A stretch of 64,000 nt of DNA from Saposhnikovia divaricata (Eukaryota; Streptophyta; Magnoliopsida; Apiales; Apiaceae). Both the position numbers and the translations under genes were made by a program. Of the stretch, positions 1 to 11,938 are shown one piece after another. The stretch's first letter is position 1. Every line of letters starts with the position of its first letter. The stretch spans positions 182,440,939-182,504,938 of the forward strand of contig CM071601.1 in assembly GCA_036435485.1 (NCBI GenBank), in the 5' to 3' direction. The notes beneath the pieces are model-generated. The model searched no databases. It was not told the origin of the DNA and saw only the letters and a list, made by a program, of their open reading frames with translations.

Positions 1-1985
1 AGAATGAGGCGGCGATCAAGGCGCGAAAGGTGGAATTTGATGTGACTGCCATGACGTTGGAAGAGTTTCGGGAACGCCAGAAGATGAAGGGAGAGTTGGA
101 GACTAAGGGTTCTCATAAGCCAAAGATGAAAGCAGGTTTTTTAAAAAGATATACAGTGATTCTGTCGGAAGAAGAGGAATCGGAATTGGAGTTGGAGGAG
201 GAGAAGGGGGGTAAAATAGATTTCAAATTGGTGATGAAGAATGAGGCGGAAACCCAGGCATCTCATAAGCGAAAGATTGTGAGTGCCGTGGAGGTTGATT
301 CCCGCAAAGAACGTTTTTTAGCAAGAGAGAGTTGGACGAGGGAAAACCAGAGGATGAAGAGAGAGTTGGAGGAGAGGATTCCTTTGATTGATTTTTTAAG
401 AAGTTTGAATTTTGCGAAAAATGTGTTTCCGAAGATTGTGAGGTTGCTTGAGGCCAAGGGGAATCTGAACAAATTCGTTGAGAATTCAAGAGAGGCAGAT
501 TCTCATATAAACTGGAGGAAGCGGAAATTTGGAGATGGATTTGCGGTGGAGGAAGAGGAATCGGAAGAATTGGATTTCGAGGAGGTGGTTTCGGAATCGG
601 AGTTGGAGAATGCTGTCAAGTCTCCTCCAGTGGAGGTAAAAGATTTATCTTATTATTTTGGAAATGATTCCGAGGAGTCGGAATCCGAGGAGGAGCCGGA
701 ATCCGAAGAGGATGTATTAGGGGATAGTGATCGTGAAGAGAAAGATTATGGCGTCAAATTCGTGGTCAAGAAACGCTCCAGGACTGTTACCAATCCCAAG
801 GTTCCCCGAAAAATTTACTTCAGACGTAATGCTGGCAAACAACGTATTTCCACCACCAATTCTGTACTCCATGATCCGGACTTTCCTGTGGCTGCTATTT
901 CCAAATTGGCTCTCAAAATCTATAATAGAATCCAGGTATATAATATGTGTCCTTTTTTATTTTTATTTTAAAAGCGTATGTATATATCATCATAATCCTC
1001 ATCTTTTGCTTTCATTGTCATCACAAAATTGGCATACTCGGAAAAGTTATCTCTCCATAATAATTAAGAAAATAGATTAAAAAAAATAAGTATATGTATA
1101 TAGAGGTTGATGCTTACAAAATAAAAACGTTGCAATTAGTGAAATTGAGCATAGATGCTTACTGTACACTTAGCATAAACAAAGATAGAAAGTTACTGCA
1201 CCAAATTTATGTAGTTCAAATTCGGAGTGATAAATCAAAATTGCCCTAGTGTTTTGGTTACATGTGCTCTCTCGGCATGTTTTGCTCACTAGAAAGGTAC
1301 TCGTATGCCATTAGTTCCTGTATGCTATTAGTTCCTGTCAAAGGGTGAGCTAGGTCTCTGGAGTCACTCTGCCTGGATACTCCCCAAGACAGATTCAGGA
1401 ATTTTCCGACAATTAGTTTTAAATTTTCATTAGCAAACCAAGAGGCAAATGATATAATATGGCTTTGTTGGAATCATGAAGTTCATGTAGTGCTTGTCAA
1501 AACATTTGAACAGTGTATCACAGTCAACATCAGCTTCCTTAATTCTGATCAGGTAAGGCCCCTACTGTTCTTTACGCAAAGTGCTCTATTCACCGATGCC
1601 AGGAACCAGATTTGTGATAAGAGTGATATATTTAATATGATAAGAGTGATATATTTAATAACTGCATCATCGGTCTTATCTCTATATACGAGTAGGTCGA
1701 GATATAACAGTAGCACTGAGATCTTGCCTCTATCCCGATCATCTGTATTCTTTTTTCTTAAAGTTATATCAAGATATAAAACCTTTTTTCAAGTTTTACT
1801 GACATAAGCCTAATTACTATCTAAATTAGTAAAGCCTTATTGTCATACTCATTGAAGCTCTATATTTCCATATATGCTTATAATGGGACACAATGGGTAA
1901 CATTATAGTTTATACTGGATTTCAGCAATAAGAAATTTTGAAAAACTGTACTGGACTTCTTATATTCTTATAAGAAGTTTATACT

Positions 1986-2082
<97 letters not shown>

Positions 2083-2880
2083 CCTCCCTCCCTCCCTCCC
2101 TCCCTCCCCCTCCCCCTCCCTCTCTCTCCCCCTCCCGCTCCCTCTCTCTCTCTCTCCCTCTCTCTCTCTAATATATATCTCTCTCTAATATATATATATT
2201 TATATTGCAGAAAACAAAGTATAAATATGTTGGTTTGGTGAAGGCTTACAGCCAACCTGTTAATGGTTTCTATTTTTGGACTCGCTTTAAAGCCCGCTTG
2301 CGTGGTCAAGATGCCATCTACTTCCAAGCTAGCACATTTCAGGAAAGGCAAGATCCAGAATCAAATGTTGTTTATGTACGTTTTGAGTCCGTCTACCCTC
2401 TGCCCCCAAGGTGATTCCTTCTCTTTCATTCTCCTAATTACACCTGCCTGCATGTTTAAAATACTGTTGCAAAAGGAATGAAATGGTATAAAATCCAAAT
2501 CGCTGATTGAATTCCATGCACGCCTAGCTTATCCTACTCTTCTATGACATACATATCACAAGTACAAGTATATTGTATATATAACACCACAGCCGACTCT
2601 TCCGTGCCCCCTTCTTATAACTTTTTTCCCTGTAAAATGCCAAACTCTTACAATGCACCCACCACTTATGAAGAGTAAATCAACAGTCCTGTTGCTTTTC
2701 ATTCTTTGCCTTCATCCTTCTATCTTTTCATCCCTATCTCAGATACCATAAGTAACCTCCATGTAGTTACTTCAGGAGATTTTTACCACGTTTGATTTCT
2801 GTCCAATGGCAACGTTCTTTATTTTGATGCCTGTGCTTTTTGAGTTTTATGTTGTTTTTTTTTTCCTTTTTTGCAGCTGA
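1..2880 (+). CDS. acidic cystatin/monellin-like family protein, 5' end outside window
   Basis: Three-exon model, open to the left window edge. Exon 1 (frame from base 3) ends at 935 with CAG|GTATAT, phase 0. Exon 2 is 2211-2410 after TATTGCAG; a third exon starts at 2877 (TTTTTTGCAG|C) and gives the stop TGA at 2878-2880 after four coding bases. If the last intron is not removed, an in-frame TGA at 2412 ends the protein one residue differently. Exon 1 is rich in Glu, Ser and Lys and holds two imperfect modules beginning NEA and ending near MK-ELE, then acidic runs, the block PPVEVKDLSYYF, a basic block KKRSRTVTNPKVPRKIYFRR and AAISKLALKIYNRIQ. Exon 2 encodes KYKYVGLVKAYSQPVNGFYF and ends FESVYPLPP. 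The order 'KLAL-YN / K-GFYF-F-A / TFQ' resembles the plant cystatin/monellin-like (UPF0725/DUF626-type) families; that assignment is from memory and tentative. Cellular role unknown. It is the full-length relative of the exon array at 44.8-64 kb. Confidence 0.65.
1988..2170. repeat. (TC)n/(TCCC)n microsatellite in intron 1
   Basis: Pure TC dinucleotides to about 2079, then TCCC and TC mixtures up to 2170, forty bases before the acceptor of exon 2. It is a long pyrimidine tract on the sense strand directly before a 3' splice site, so its length could affect splicing of the gene above. Reverse-strand Glu-Arg open frames across it are artefacts of the repeat. Confidence 0.95.
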
Positions 2881-5526
2881 GCCGGTCACTTTGCTCCCCC
2901 CTGAGAAGTCTGTTCTTTCTGGCAGAAGCCTTATCTATCCATCTACCTATATTTCTATCTGCAAGTTATTTTGCCTAATGCTTATGTAACCAAGTATGTT
3001 TGCAAGACAATGTTGGAGCCTATTGTTTATATAACTTATCTGTCATGCATTCTTTGCTACTAAAATATGATATATGGAAGACCAGCTGGTTCTTATTCGT
3101 AACCACATTTTGCCGATTGTTAATTTTAACACTACTATGAGCTCTATTATAAACCTTCTAACAAATGATAATTAAGAACAATGGATTCCTATCAATACAT
3201 CTTCATATTTTACTTCAGTATTAATACATGTTCTTTTTAGGAACCCTGTAACATTTTCTAATAATAAGAACAGAGAGCGCAACTAGTCGATCAATTTGGT
3301 TGGTTAATTTTTACTAGTTCCCTGGTCTTAATCTTGAAGCTTTTGCTGTTAGTGGGAGACTAAATTTTAAAATGCAACTCAAAATTATTACAGGCAAACA
3401 GCAATTAATGCTGATGCTGCAGACCGTAGTTAATTTTTCTCAGAGGCCTAGCCAATCGTATGACCTTTAATGCAGCAGCTGCAAGTCAAATTTGCTCAAG
3501 GGGTTTGTGTTGAACCGGACTTGTGGAAGAGGGGGGGTTCAGAATTCAAAAAAATGAAGTAATTGCCTAACATGAGTAAATGTCTACCAAAGCACTGTAT
3601 TAGATGGATTAATAAAACATTAAGATGATGACAGTGGTACTAACCTAATTTGATCACAACAGAAATAAGCATGCTTTAAACCCAGAACAGTTAAAATCAA
3701 AGACCTACATCTTTCTCCGTCTTGCTCACTTTTGGCACAGGCCTGAGTTGCTACATTATATTTTGGAATTGTCGATTTCATTAGGATTTGGAGGGTTATG
3801 TGTTTGTAGCTAGTAACGGTAGAGTTTATGCATAACATAACACCCAAAATAATTTACGACTTGCATTCGATTATCATTTCCAAATCATTATTTTAGTTGT
3901 CACATGACCTAATTTAAATTCTTTGAAATTAGCTCTTCATAGTTCAAAATCGTAAACTTTTCTAGCCATAGTTTGTTATTTTTCAATTCTTGATATTGTA
4001 TCTTGCATTTCCAAATCATTATTTTAGTTGTCACATGACCTAATTTAGATTTTTTTTGTTTTCCAATTTTTTTTTAAATTAAGTTATAAAATATTTTTGC
4101 TTTGAAAATTATCTCTTCTAAAAAAATAATTATAAATCATGATGGTTGCCATTTATCATATGGTTTGCAAAAGATTATCATGGTGGTGGATATCATGTCA
4201 GGATGTATAAAATTTAGGTACCGCTACACGCCTACATTTGCTCCATTGTCAATAAAATTGCTAAAGCATTCAACTTTCATGGGGTGTTCTATTATAATTT
4301 AACTCCAATTATTGGAGAATTACACAGAGCATATGCGCACACAGAAAGATTATGACACAGAAAGATTATGACACCTTAGAGAAGGAAAATAATTTCTTAT
4401 AGTGTGATGTACATATATGCATGAAGCATGTATGAAGTTATCAAATCAAAACATCCGATAGAATGTGCTATACATGTAATACACGCATCATTTGGTTCCA
4501 CGACTTATTGCTTGCACGTGTACATGTAAGAACTATCTATTTCAACTCTGATCTTCTTTACGGACGCTTCAGACAATTTTTTTACATTGATGCTTTGGGA
4601 AGAATTATCATCAAGCACCGCACGTGTTGCTGGTCAGATATTTATTTATGCCTAGAGCTTCATGTATATATCATGCCGAAATTAATCCTCCAACATCTTC
4701 AATTCTTTTTGCTTCTGCAGCTACTGACCCGCATGGAAATACATAAACAAGTTTTATATTTTCACATATACATGTAACGGTATAAACAAGAGAATAGCAA
4801 AGAGTTAACACAGGATGCAATACCAAATGAGGCATAAAAAGGCGCGCACACACGCTATTAGGATCATAAACGTGGTAAAATTATTTGAGAGCAGGAATCT
4901 GTAAGCCTAATACAACTGGAAGCCTGGCTAAATCAAGATTGGAAGACAACTACTGTACATATTAGGTGTCTTCTTACAAGAAAAACTTGTATACATTTGA
5001 AAATACAAAAAGTGGCTTACACAGATAGAAGTAATGATTAGGTACCTTATGGCTTATATAGAAGTAATGATTTTGTTCATCGTTTTAATGCTTTTGAAGG
5101 GCCTCTTAAGGAAGCTTCTACGCTTATACTTCTTCACTCTGCTTTAATTACAACTCGCAACAACCAGGTGGACGTGGGATATTATATCATTTTCTTTTGT
5201 CACATTCAAACAGCACATATATTTACTTCTCAAATAAAAAATTACAAGCTATTTAGCTTAAAAAATAAATTACAAGCTAAGAGAAATGCAGTTGCAGCCC
5301 ACAGGGGTGACACTCACAGTCAATAATATTAAATAAATTTAGACAACATTTTAATAATTTATGTTCTAGTCACTATGAACCCCTTGCTTGCTCACAAATG
5401 AAAAGTACCATATTCAATTCCCTATAAAGTTTCTTTATCTTAATAATGTTTTCGTTTTAAACCATTAAGCATACATATAAAAACATAAATTTTAAAATGT
5501 ACATCAATATACTAATAAAATGTGGT
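2881..5526. other. intergenic, probable 3' UTR then no recognised gene
   Basis: The first few hundred bases are the likely 3' UTR of the left-edge gene. A 45-base segment around 3870-3910 recurs at 4000-4050 (ATTTTAGTTGTCACATGACC in both). Beyond that I see AT-rich DNA with no coding, RNA or element signature. Confidence 0.5.
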
Positions 5527-8500
5527 TCAAAAAACTACTTTTTTGTAAAAAGGAAATATGCAAGCACAATCTATGTTTCCGGAATAGGTTTTCATTGCAT
5601 GAAGTTTGGAATGTAGTGTACAAGATATGGAAATTTTCTTTCCTATACCTTTCTCCAGTCCATATTCATCCAGCTTTGTCCAAATCATCTCTTGCCTAAA
5701 AAACAATTAAATTTTAAATAACAATATTATATATATACATATGAGTAGCATTCTATGGGAAACCCTTATATAAAGTCCAAGGGTGAACAACTTTATAGAC
5801 AATAGGATACATATATTCATCTCATTATTTATCAAATATAATAATAAATTTTAATTAGTAAATTCAAAAACAAAATTATGCTACTTTTTTTTTGAAGAAT
5901 CGTTGAGAATCACTCAAATCGTCCAGAATGATTCTATGGTAGAATCAAAGTTATCCAAAATAATTCTATAATAGAAAGAAATTTAAAATTTAAATTTTTC
6001 GTTAAAGTTTCAAGTGTTAAATTTTTGTGAAGCTTATGTATGGTTAGTATCCTATACTAGAATCAAATTTTATGTCTTGTGAAACATAGTTCTATAATTA
6101 TTTAAGAGATTTTATAATAAAATCAGTGGTTCTCCCTTGATTTCTATATAAGATGAGGGTTCTCTCCGAAACAATGTCCTATATTTATATATATTGTAGT
6201 TGTGATTTTTATTGATGCATACCATTTAGTGACGGTCACCTCATCTCCATCATCTTTAACACTTTCATTGAAGCAGCTAGCGCCTATAAATAAATAAACA
6301 AATCAGAGTTACTTACTTAGGTTTCATAGCTCAAATGAAAAAGAAAGATCATACAATACTTTACACAATTTAATAATTTCTTACAGAAGACAAAAAAGTT
6401 GGAAAAATAATACCAAGATAGTGAAGGTCTGAATCAATCTTCTCATCAATCTAATAGTCAAAATAACATCACAATTCAAACCAGCTGGCTAACTTTAAAT
6501 AAACTGAAAATTATACATCTAGGAAATAATATTAAGTAATAAAGCAATTTAACAGATGTAATGTTTTCTCACTGATTGTATTCCAAACACTGAATATTGA
6601 AGATTCTGAAGGCATTTCCCCTTGTTTTCCTAAAGCACACAACAAGACAAAATTAATGCAGGACCACAAGACAAAACTAACTCATAAACATGCTTTGGAA
6701 AGCAAATATAGTTTACCATATCTGAAAGTGCATATAATGATTTCAAGTATTTCTGATCAGCACTCCTGCAAATGATTTGAAATTTATAATAAAGAGGTTC
6801 AATTAGCACTAACTAATAAAACTTGCAAATATATATATGAAAAACTCACCTGTTAGTTAAAAGAAAAAGCACAAGGGACTCCTTTTTGAGTTTTAGTTCC
6901 AACTCCTTCGCACTGCTGGCATAAATCCCCTATTCATGTAATAGTGAACGTCAAATTTGCAAGTTTAAATTTTAAATAGATTAGCCCACTACATAAATAG
7001 TTGACATACAAAGAACTAAACTCACCAAGTCCTTAGAAATAAAAATAAAATCTGCATGTCGACAATGAGTTGAATGGCCACTTGCGTGTGCACAATTTGT
7101 CAAAGGAGCACTGGCATATTTCTCGTTAGATCTCTCAACAAAGTCCTGAAAAACATAACCAAAAAATTTGTGAATTGCAACTTTGGTTCAAACACAGTTT
7201 GTACCAGTGCTTTGACCCAAAACAGTTTTCTTATCTTGACAGTAGGTGATTGTCGGGTAAATTGAAACTTTTTAAAACTAGTAATTATACCCACTTCCCC
7301 TATAAACTTCACATCTTAAAATATATAATAATGAGCTCTATTTTATATCCTACTTTTCATCAATTCATCAAACAAATAAACACTAACTAAAAGCTTCTCA
7401 AGCTCCTTGTTATTACAACCAGTAGAATAAGTCTGCTATATTTTAGATCTTTTTAAACCTAATTGCATTTATTCTAACTCTGCATCCTAACAAATAATCA
7501 CAGGATCAGCTAATAATCTATGCTAATACATTGATTTCAAATTTGAATTTCAAATATAAAAATAAAATCAGTACAATAGAATACAAAGTTTAAGTTAATA
7601 CCTCTGCAAGTTTCTTGGACTTATTTGTAGTATAGAAGACCATGATTCTCTTTGGCGGTTTTGGTCCCATACAGTATACATCTCCACTAATGTATGTAAA
7701 CTCTCTGACTTGACGAACCGCAATATAAGCACGACCTTTTCCCCTTCCTGCCCATTTAGAGGTCCACGAATTTTTTATTCTAAAAAATTCGTGGCCTTGA
7801 TATTCTCCATACCCCTCGATCAAAATAAAATGATCTGGCTTTCCACTTAAACTCTGATCAAAAATGCCCCGAAAAGATATGTTTGTACAACATGAAACCA
7901 ACAATCAAAACAACAAACATGTATGAAACAACTTTTTTTTATGGTGACACTTACTTTTCCATCAAAATTCTCAAACGCTTTACTTGCCCAAATCATGCCA
8001 TTGATGGGTCGTTTTTCTTTCAATGCCTTCTTGACAATTTGAAGGACCTTTTTTGCATTTGCATCAGAATTTTCTATCACTAGGTGATTGAACTTGTCAA
8101 ATGAAAATCTTTGCTTAGGCTGACCATCTATGTACTTGGATCTCATCTTTTCATATTCTTCAACATTTTTGTGTTTAAATGTCATGCAACATGCCCGTTT
8201 GAGTGGATAATTACCTTCCAGGTGTATTCCATTCTCTTTGACAAGATGATATATATCAGGCATAGCAACTGGTTGAGAGTGCCCATCATCATGTAATCTG
8301 ACTTGTCTTCGGAGAGTTTTGTTGATAGCATAAGCAGGCTCCTGAAGCTTTAACCAGTCTATTGGCTCCTGTGCTGCTATCACTGGTCTAAAAGTTTGAC
8401 GTTTTAAAGAGTATGCGAGTCCAATGGTATCAGCAGCACTAATTGAACCACAAATAAGATAATCTCCTTGGTCAGCAACAGGTATACTGAACCTCTCATT

Positions 8501-11500
8501 CCCCTTGAGTATATCGATCTCTAAATGATCATCCAAATTGATATCATCATCAATCTGTCAAATCCATTCATATATGAACAGTTAATATTAACAAGATAAT
8601 TAGGTTCAGAAGAACAAATAATATAGATATGCAATGCAATTGTTGTTAGTATTGTCACTTAGAATTAGCTAATGTGTATGGTATATATGTTAATACAGTG
8701 CAAACTTTTTAGCACACTCTTTTTGATATTGTCATTGTAATACCGAATGTGAATTATCTTTGTTAAAATTAATTATTATTTAGTTGTTAGAATACATATG
8801 TTAAATATTTGAATTTGGTTAAGATTTTATTACAGTAGATAATTGGATCAAATAGGCTTTATGTCTTCAAGTAAATGATTAAGTTAATTATTTTAGAAAT
8901 TTAATTATACTCATAATATCGTCACATAGTAATACTAAATATTGGCTAGCTAGTGTACAAGTTATAACATATATTTCTTAAGGTTGTCTGATTGCCTTCT
9001 GTTAGTAATTAAATTTGATATCTAGCATGCACATGTGCTGACTTGAAACATTTGTTAAGAAACTAAAAAATGTTTAATGGTATCCAATGAATGCATGTGG
9101 AAAGAACAAATGGTCTAGAATGATAAAGAATGCGGTAAAAAATGTAGAGAAAATGATGAACAAAAGAGGCAAACAATGAGAATAAAATAATCGACACATA
9201 TTATGATTAATTAAGAATATAATATTAGGTTAATGCGGTGTCGTTCATTTTATTAACCTTGTACAAAAAGCACCTCCTCACACTTCACCAACACTTTGCC
9301 CGGTACAGACTTTTTAGCTTACTACCTTTGTTATTTAGTCTTCGTTAGGATTTATTAATTAATTTATTACTAAAATTAATTAAAATTATGTATTGTTTAA
9401 GGATTTATAGGATTATCATACCCGAATGAAGCAAGCAAGGGAATGTTCGACCATCGGAAACTAAATTATGAGTGTATAATATAATCTTAAGATTAAATTT
9501 AAACGTTACTTAATTAGGAGTTGATTGTCGCAAGTTATGCATGATTATAATTTAATCAACGAAGTAAAGAATATCAGAATAAGTTGCACAAGAGCACTGA
9601 CTGTTGTTATTAAATAACACTAAACTTTTGGTGTGAAGTTGTGCATTTGGTTTGTGTTGCAGTAGCACTGTAGCACAACGACTATTGTCATTACGTTATT
9701 GGATAATAATTAAATATCTAACTAATGCATTTAGACTTGTTATTAAATTATTATTGAATAATAACTAAATATCTATCTAGTGCATTCACTTGTTATTTAA
9801 CTAAATACTTCAACGATTTAACAAAGCAAGACTATTTTTAAATTTAATTTAGTGAACCTTTAATCATAGAACATAAATCACAAAGTTTATGCAGTCAAAT
9901 TGCTATTTCACATCAGACAAAAAAATATTGCTATTTCACAATTATTAATCAAGTAAAACTTTCCTGACAAAAAAAAATCAATTAAAACTTTAATTACCAA
10001 CACATATCCCACAAAGAGTAAAAGCGACCATGGTATATATAAAAAAGTACTTTACCAGAATAATCGGGAACTGGTTCTCTATTGTCTTCTTTTTTGCCTT
10101 GCTTTGCCTCTTTTTTGGGCCTCCTCCGCAGTTTTGCCGGACCTTGGAGAGTTTACTCTGCAAGTACTTTTGACTTAGTCCCGATTTGTGAAACTTGAAT
10201 AAAATTATACAATTACACCATAGTGGCCAAAAATCGATTAACCTAAATCTTATAGTTGTCTAATTATGTTAGCCACCAATATCCTCTAAACATGTGGTTG
10301 AACAAGATTAGATTCCTTATCATTATTAGTAACACTTGTTATTTGGATTTAAAATATTGAATTCCTTACTGGAATTGCTTATATTTGGTCAGTGATCCAT
10401 CCCTCATTTCCTTCCTCTTCCAGTTTCACATTGACCTTTATACAGTATTATACGGCATATATTCATTAATAGTAATTCCCCCAAAAGAAGCAAACTGAAA
10501 ATTCAGTAAATTAACATTCATACCGTCAACTGAGCTGAAGTGCAGTATTTGTCCAGACTACCGACCACCTCATACATCTCCCTGTATAAGAACAAATATT
10601 AAATAAACAGTATGCTCTATAATTTTATTTATCTATTATTTTCTTCAGTTAATCTTCAATTTCTAATTACCTCTTTATTTTGGCATTCTCTTCCTTTAGT
10701 AACCTCAATTCCTTGGTACAAAGAGGATCTTGAGAAGGACAATCTCCAGGAGTCCAACCAGGTGGTGGAGTCCAACAGGGATCCTGCAGCCCAGCTTCCT
10801 TCATCACTTTAACAAGATCGGAACTCTCCAACCAATACTCCTTTTGCCCATCTGCATAGGTGCGTCTTCGGCAGTGCTTGGGTCCACCTGGTGCAAGTTT
10901 ACCAGCCACATGCTTGAGTAGATGATCTAACAGCTCTGTACCACCTACTCTCTTTCTTGCCTCGAATTTCAGAACATGCCTCAGAGTTGGGCTTTTAAAG
11001 AGTGTCCCCTTTGATTCCATCACTTCTATATTGTCTTCATCAGATTCATGATCCAGTTTTTCTTTTGATCCTTTGAAAGAAATTGTTGAAGACTGTGGGT
11101 GGCTAGTGCTGCTGTCTCCTTGCCTGTTAAAAAAATTGACTTCACATAGAATACCGAACCGAACCATCTCATTACTCTTCAGTTGAGACAACAAAGGGAT
11201 GGTTGTTTCCTTATTGAAAATCCCATGTAGAGCAGCAGGTTCAGAATAGTTTTAAATCAACCATAACCCGTCAACCTGATTGTTATCGTCAAACTCTTGA
11301 GCTGATATCTGATGGCAGAGTACTTCTCCGGATAGATGTGTTTCCATCACAGAAATCTCATCCATCAAAGGGTGAATATCAGAACTGCCCATCCTGTTGT
11401 GGCTGAGAAAGTTCCAAGGAGACCCAATGCTTGGATACCTCAGTACAACATTTAACTCTGTCTTTTTAGTCACCTGTAACCACAAAGTTACATAAATACA

Positions 11501-11938
11501 GAAATAAGAATGCAGAAAACAGCAACAGGGAAATGAGTAAAGAATTAGGAAAGGTACCTATCTCTCTATCTATCCAAACATATATAAACACAAGGGTTTG
11601 AAATGTGCAATATTACCATCACAATACAGATGAATTTCAGTTGTGCAGGGGTTCTGATGGGAAGGTTCTGATGATCATCCACATAAACGCAACCAACATC
11701 AATACGCTTTTCTCCAATACCTTGATCGTCTGTTTGGTGGAAAAAAGTATCTGAAGACTCATGACATTTACCCTTTTGTTAAAACCAGGAAAAGAAATAT
11801 AATGAAGTAACATAGAAGATGAAAATGAAAAAATTATATAGTGAATAATGATCGGTTATCAAGGACTGTACCATTGGTTTGCAAGAATTGTCTCCCTAAA
11901 GGTGGTATTTGCGAACTGTCGAGAGAAGTGCTTATCAT
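5527..11938 (-). pseudogene. DYAD/AMEIOTIC1-like gene fused in phase to a papain-like protease domain (copy A)
   Basis: Fourteen exons with phase-compatible junctions: 11938-11872, 11729-11617, 11473-10671, 10581-10524, 10157-10056, 8554-7955, 7853-7602, 7145-7026, 6929-6850, 6765-6717, 6629-6573, 6450-6414, 6283-6240 and, less surely, 5688-5527. The sum is 848 codons. Exons 1-3 match plant DYAD/SWI1/AMEIOTIC1 proteins: EKRIDVG..LP-RTPAQLK, TELNVVLRYPS, then the winged-helix block EARKRVGGTELLDHLLKHVA, GPKHCRRRTYADGQKEYWLE, DPCWTPPPGWTPGD. DYAD proteins act in meiotic entry and cohesion. Exon 4 starts a coiled coil, exon 5 is Lys-rich. Exons 6-7 are papain-like (C1A): QGDYLICGSISA places Cys at the catalytic position, DHFILIEGYG supplies His and RIKNSW supplies Asn; the usual Trp after Cys is Gly and no I29 prodomain is seen. 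Later exons are unrecognised. One in-frame TAA lies at 11252-11254 in exon 3 (codon about 134), so the copy is broken or polymorphic. Each splice site is by eye; the DYAD and protease halves could be two genes. Confidence 0.6.
8555..10055 (-). other. 1.5-kb intron between DYAD-like and protease-like exons of copy A
   Basis: Donor CTG|GTAAAG at 10055 and acceptor GACAG at 8555. AT-rich, with no coding segment recognised. It is the longest intron of the model and the place where a separate promoter would lie if the protease-like exons were an independent gene. Confidence 0.5.

Noticed and set aside
1968..2351. Glu/Arg-rich reverse-strand proteins at the two TC microsatellites (also 42003-42293)
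   Set aside because: Pure dinucleotide repeat translation.
3620..4853. Short open frames between 3.6 and 4.9 kb
   Set aside because: All under about 105 codons, no domain, no splice context, composition like the surrounding spacer.
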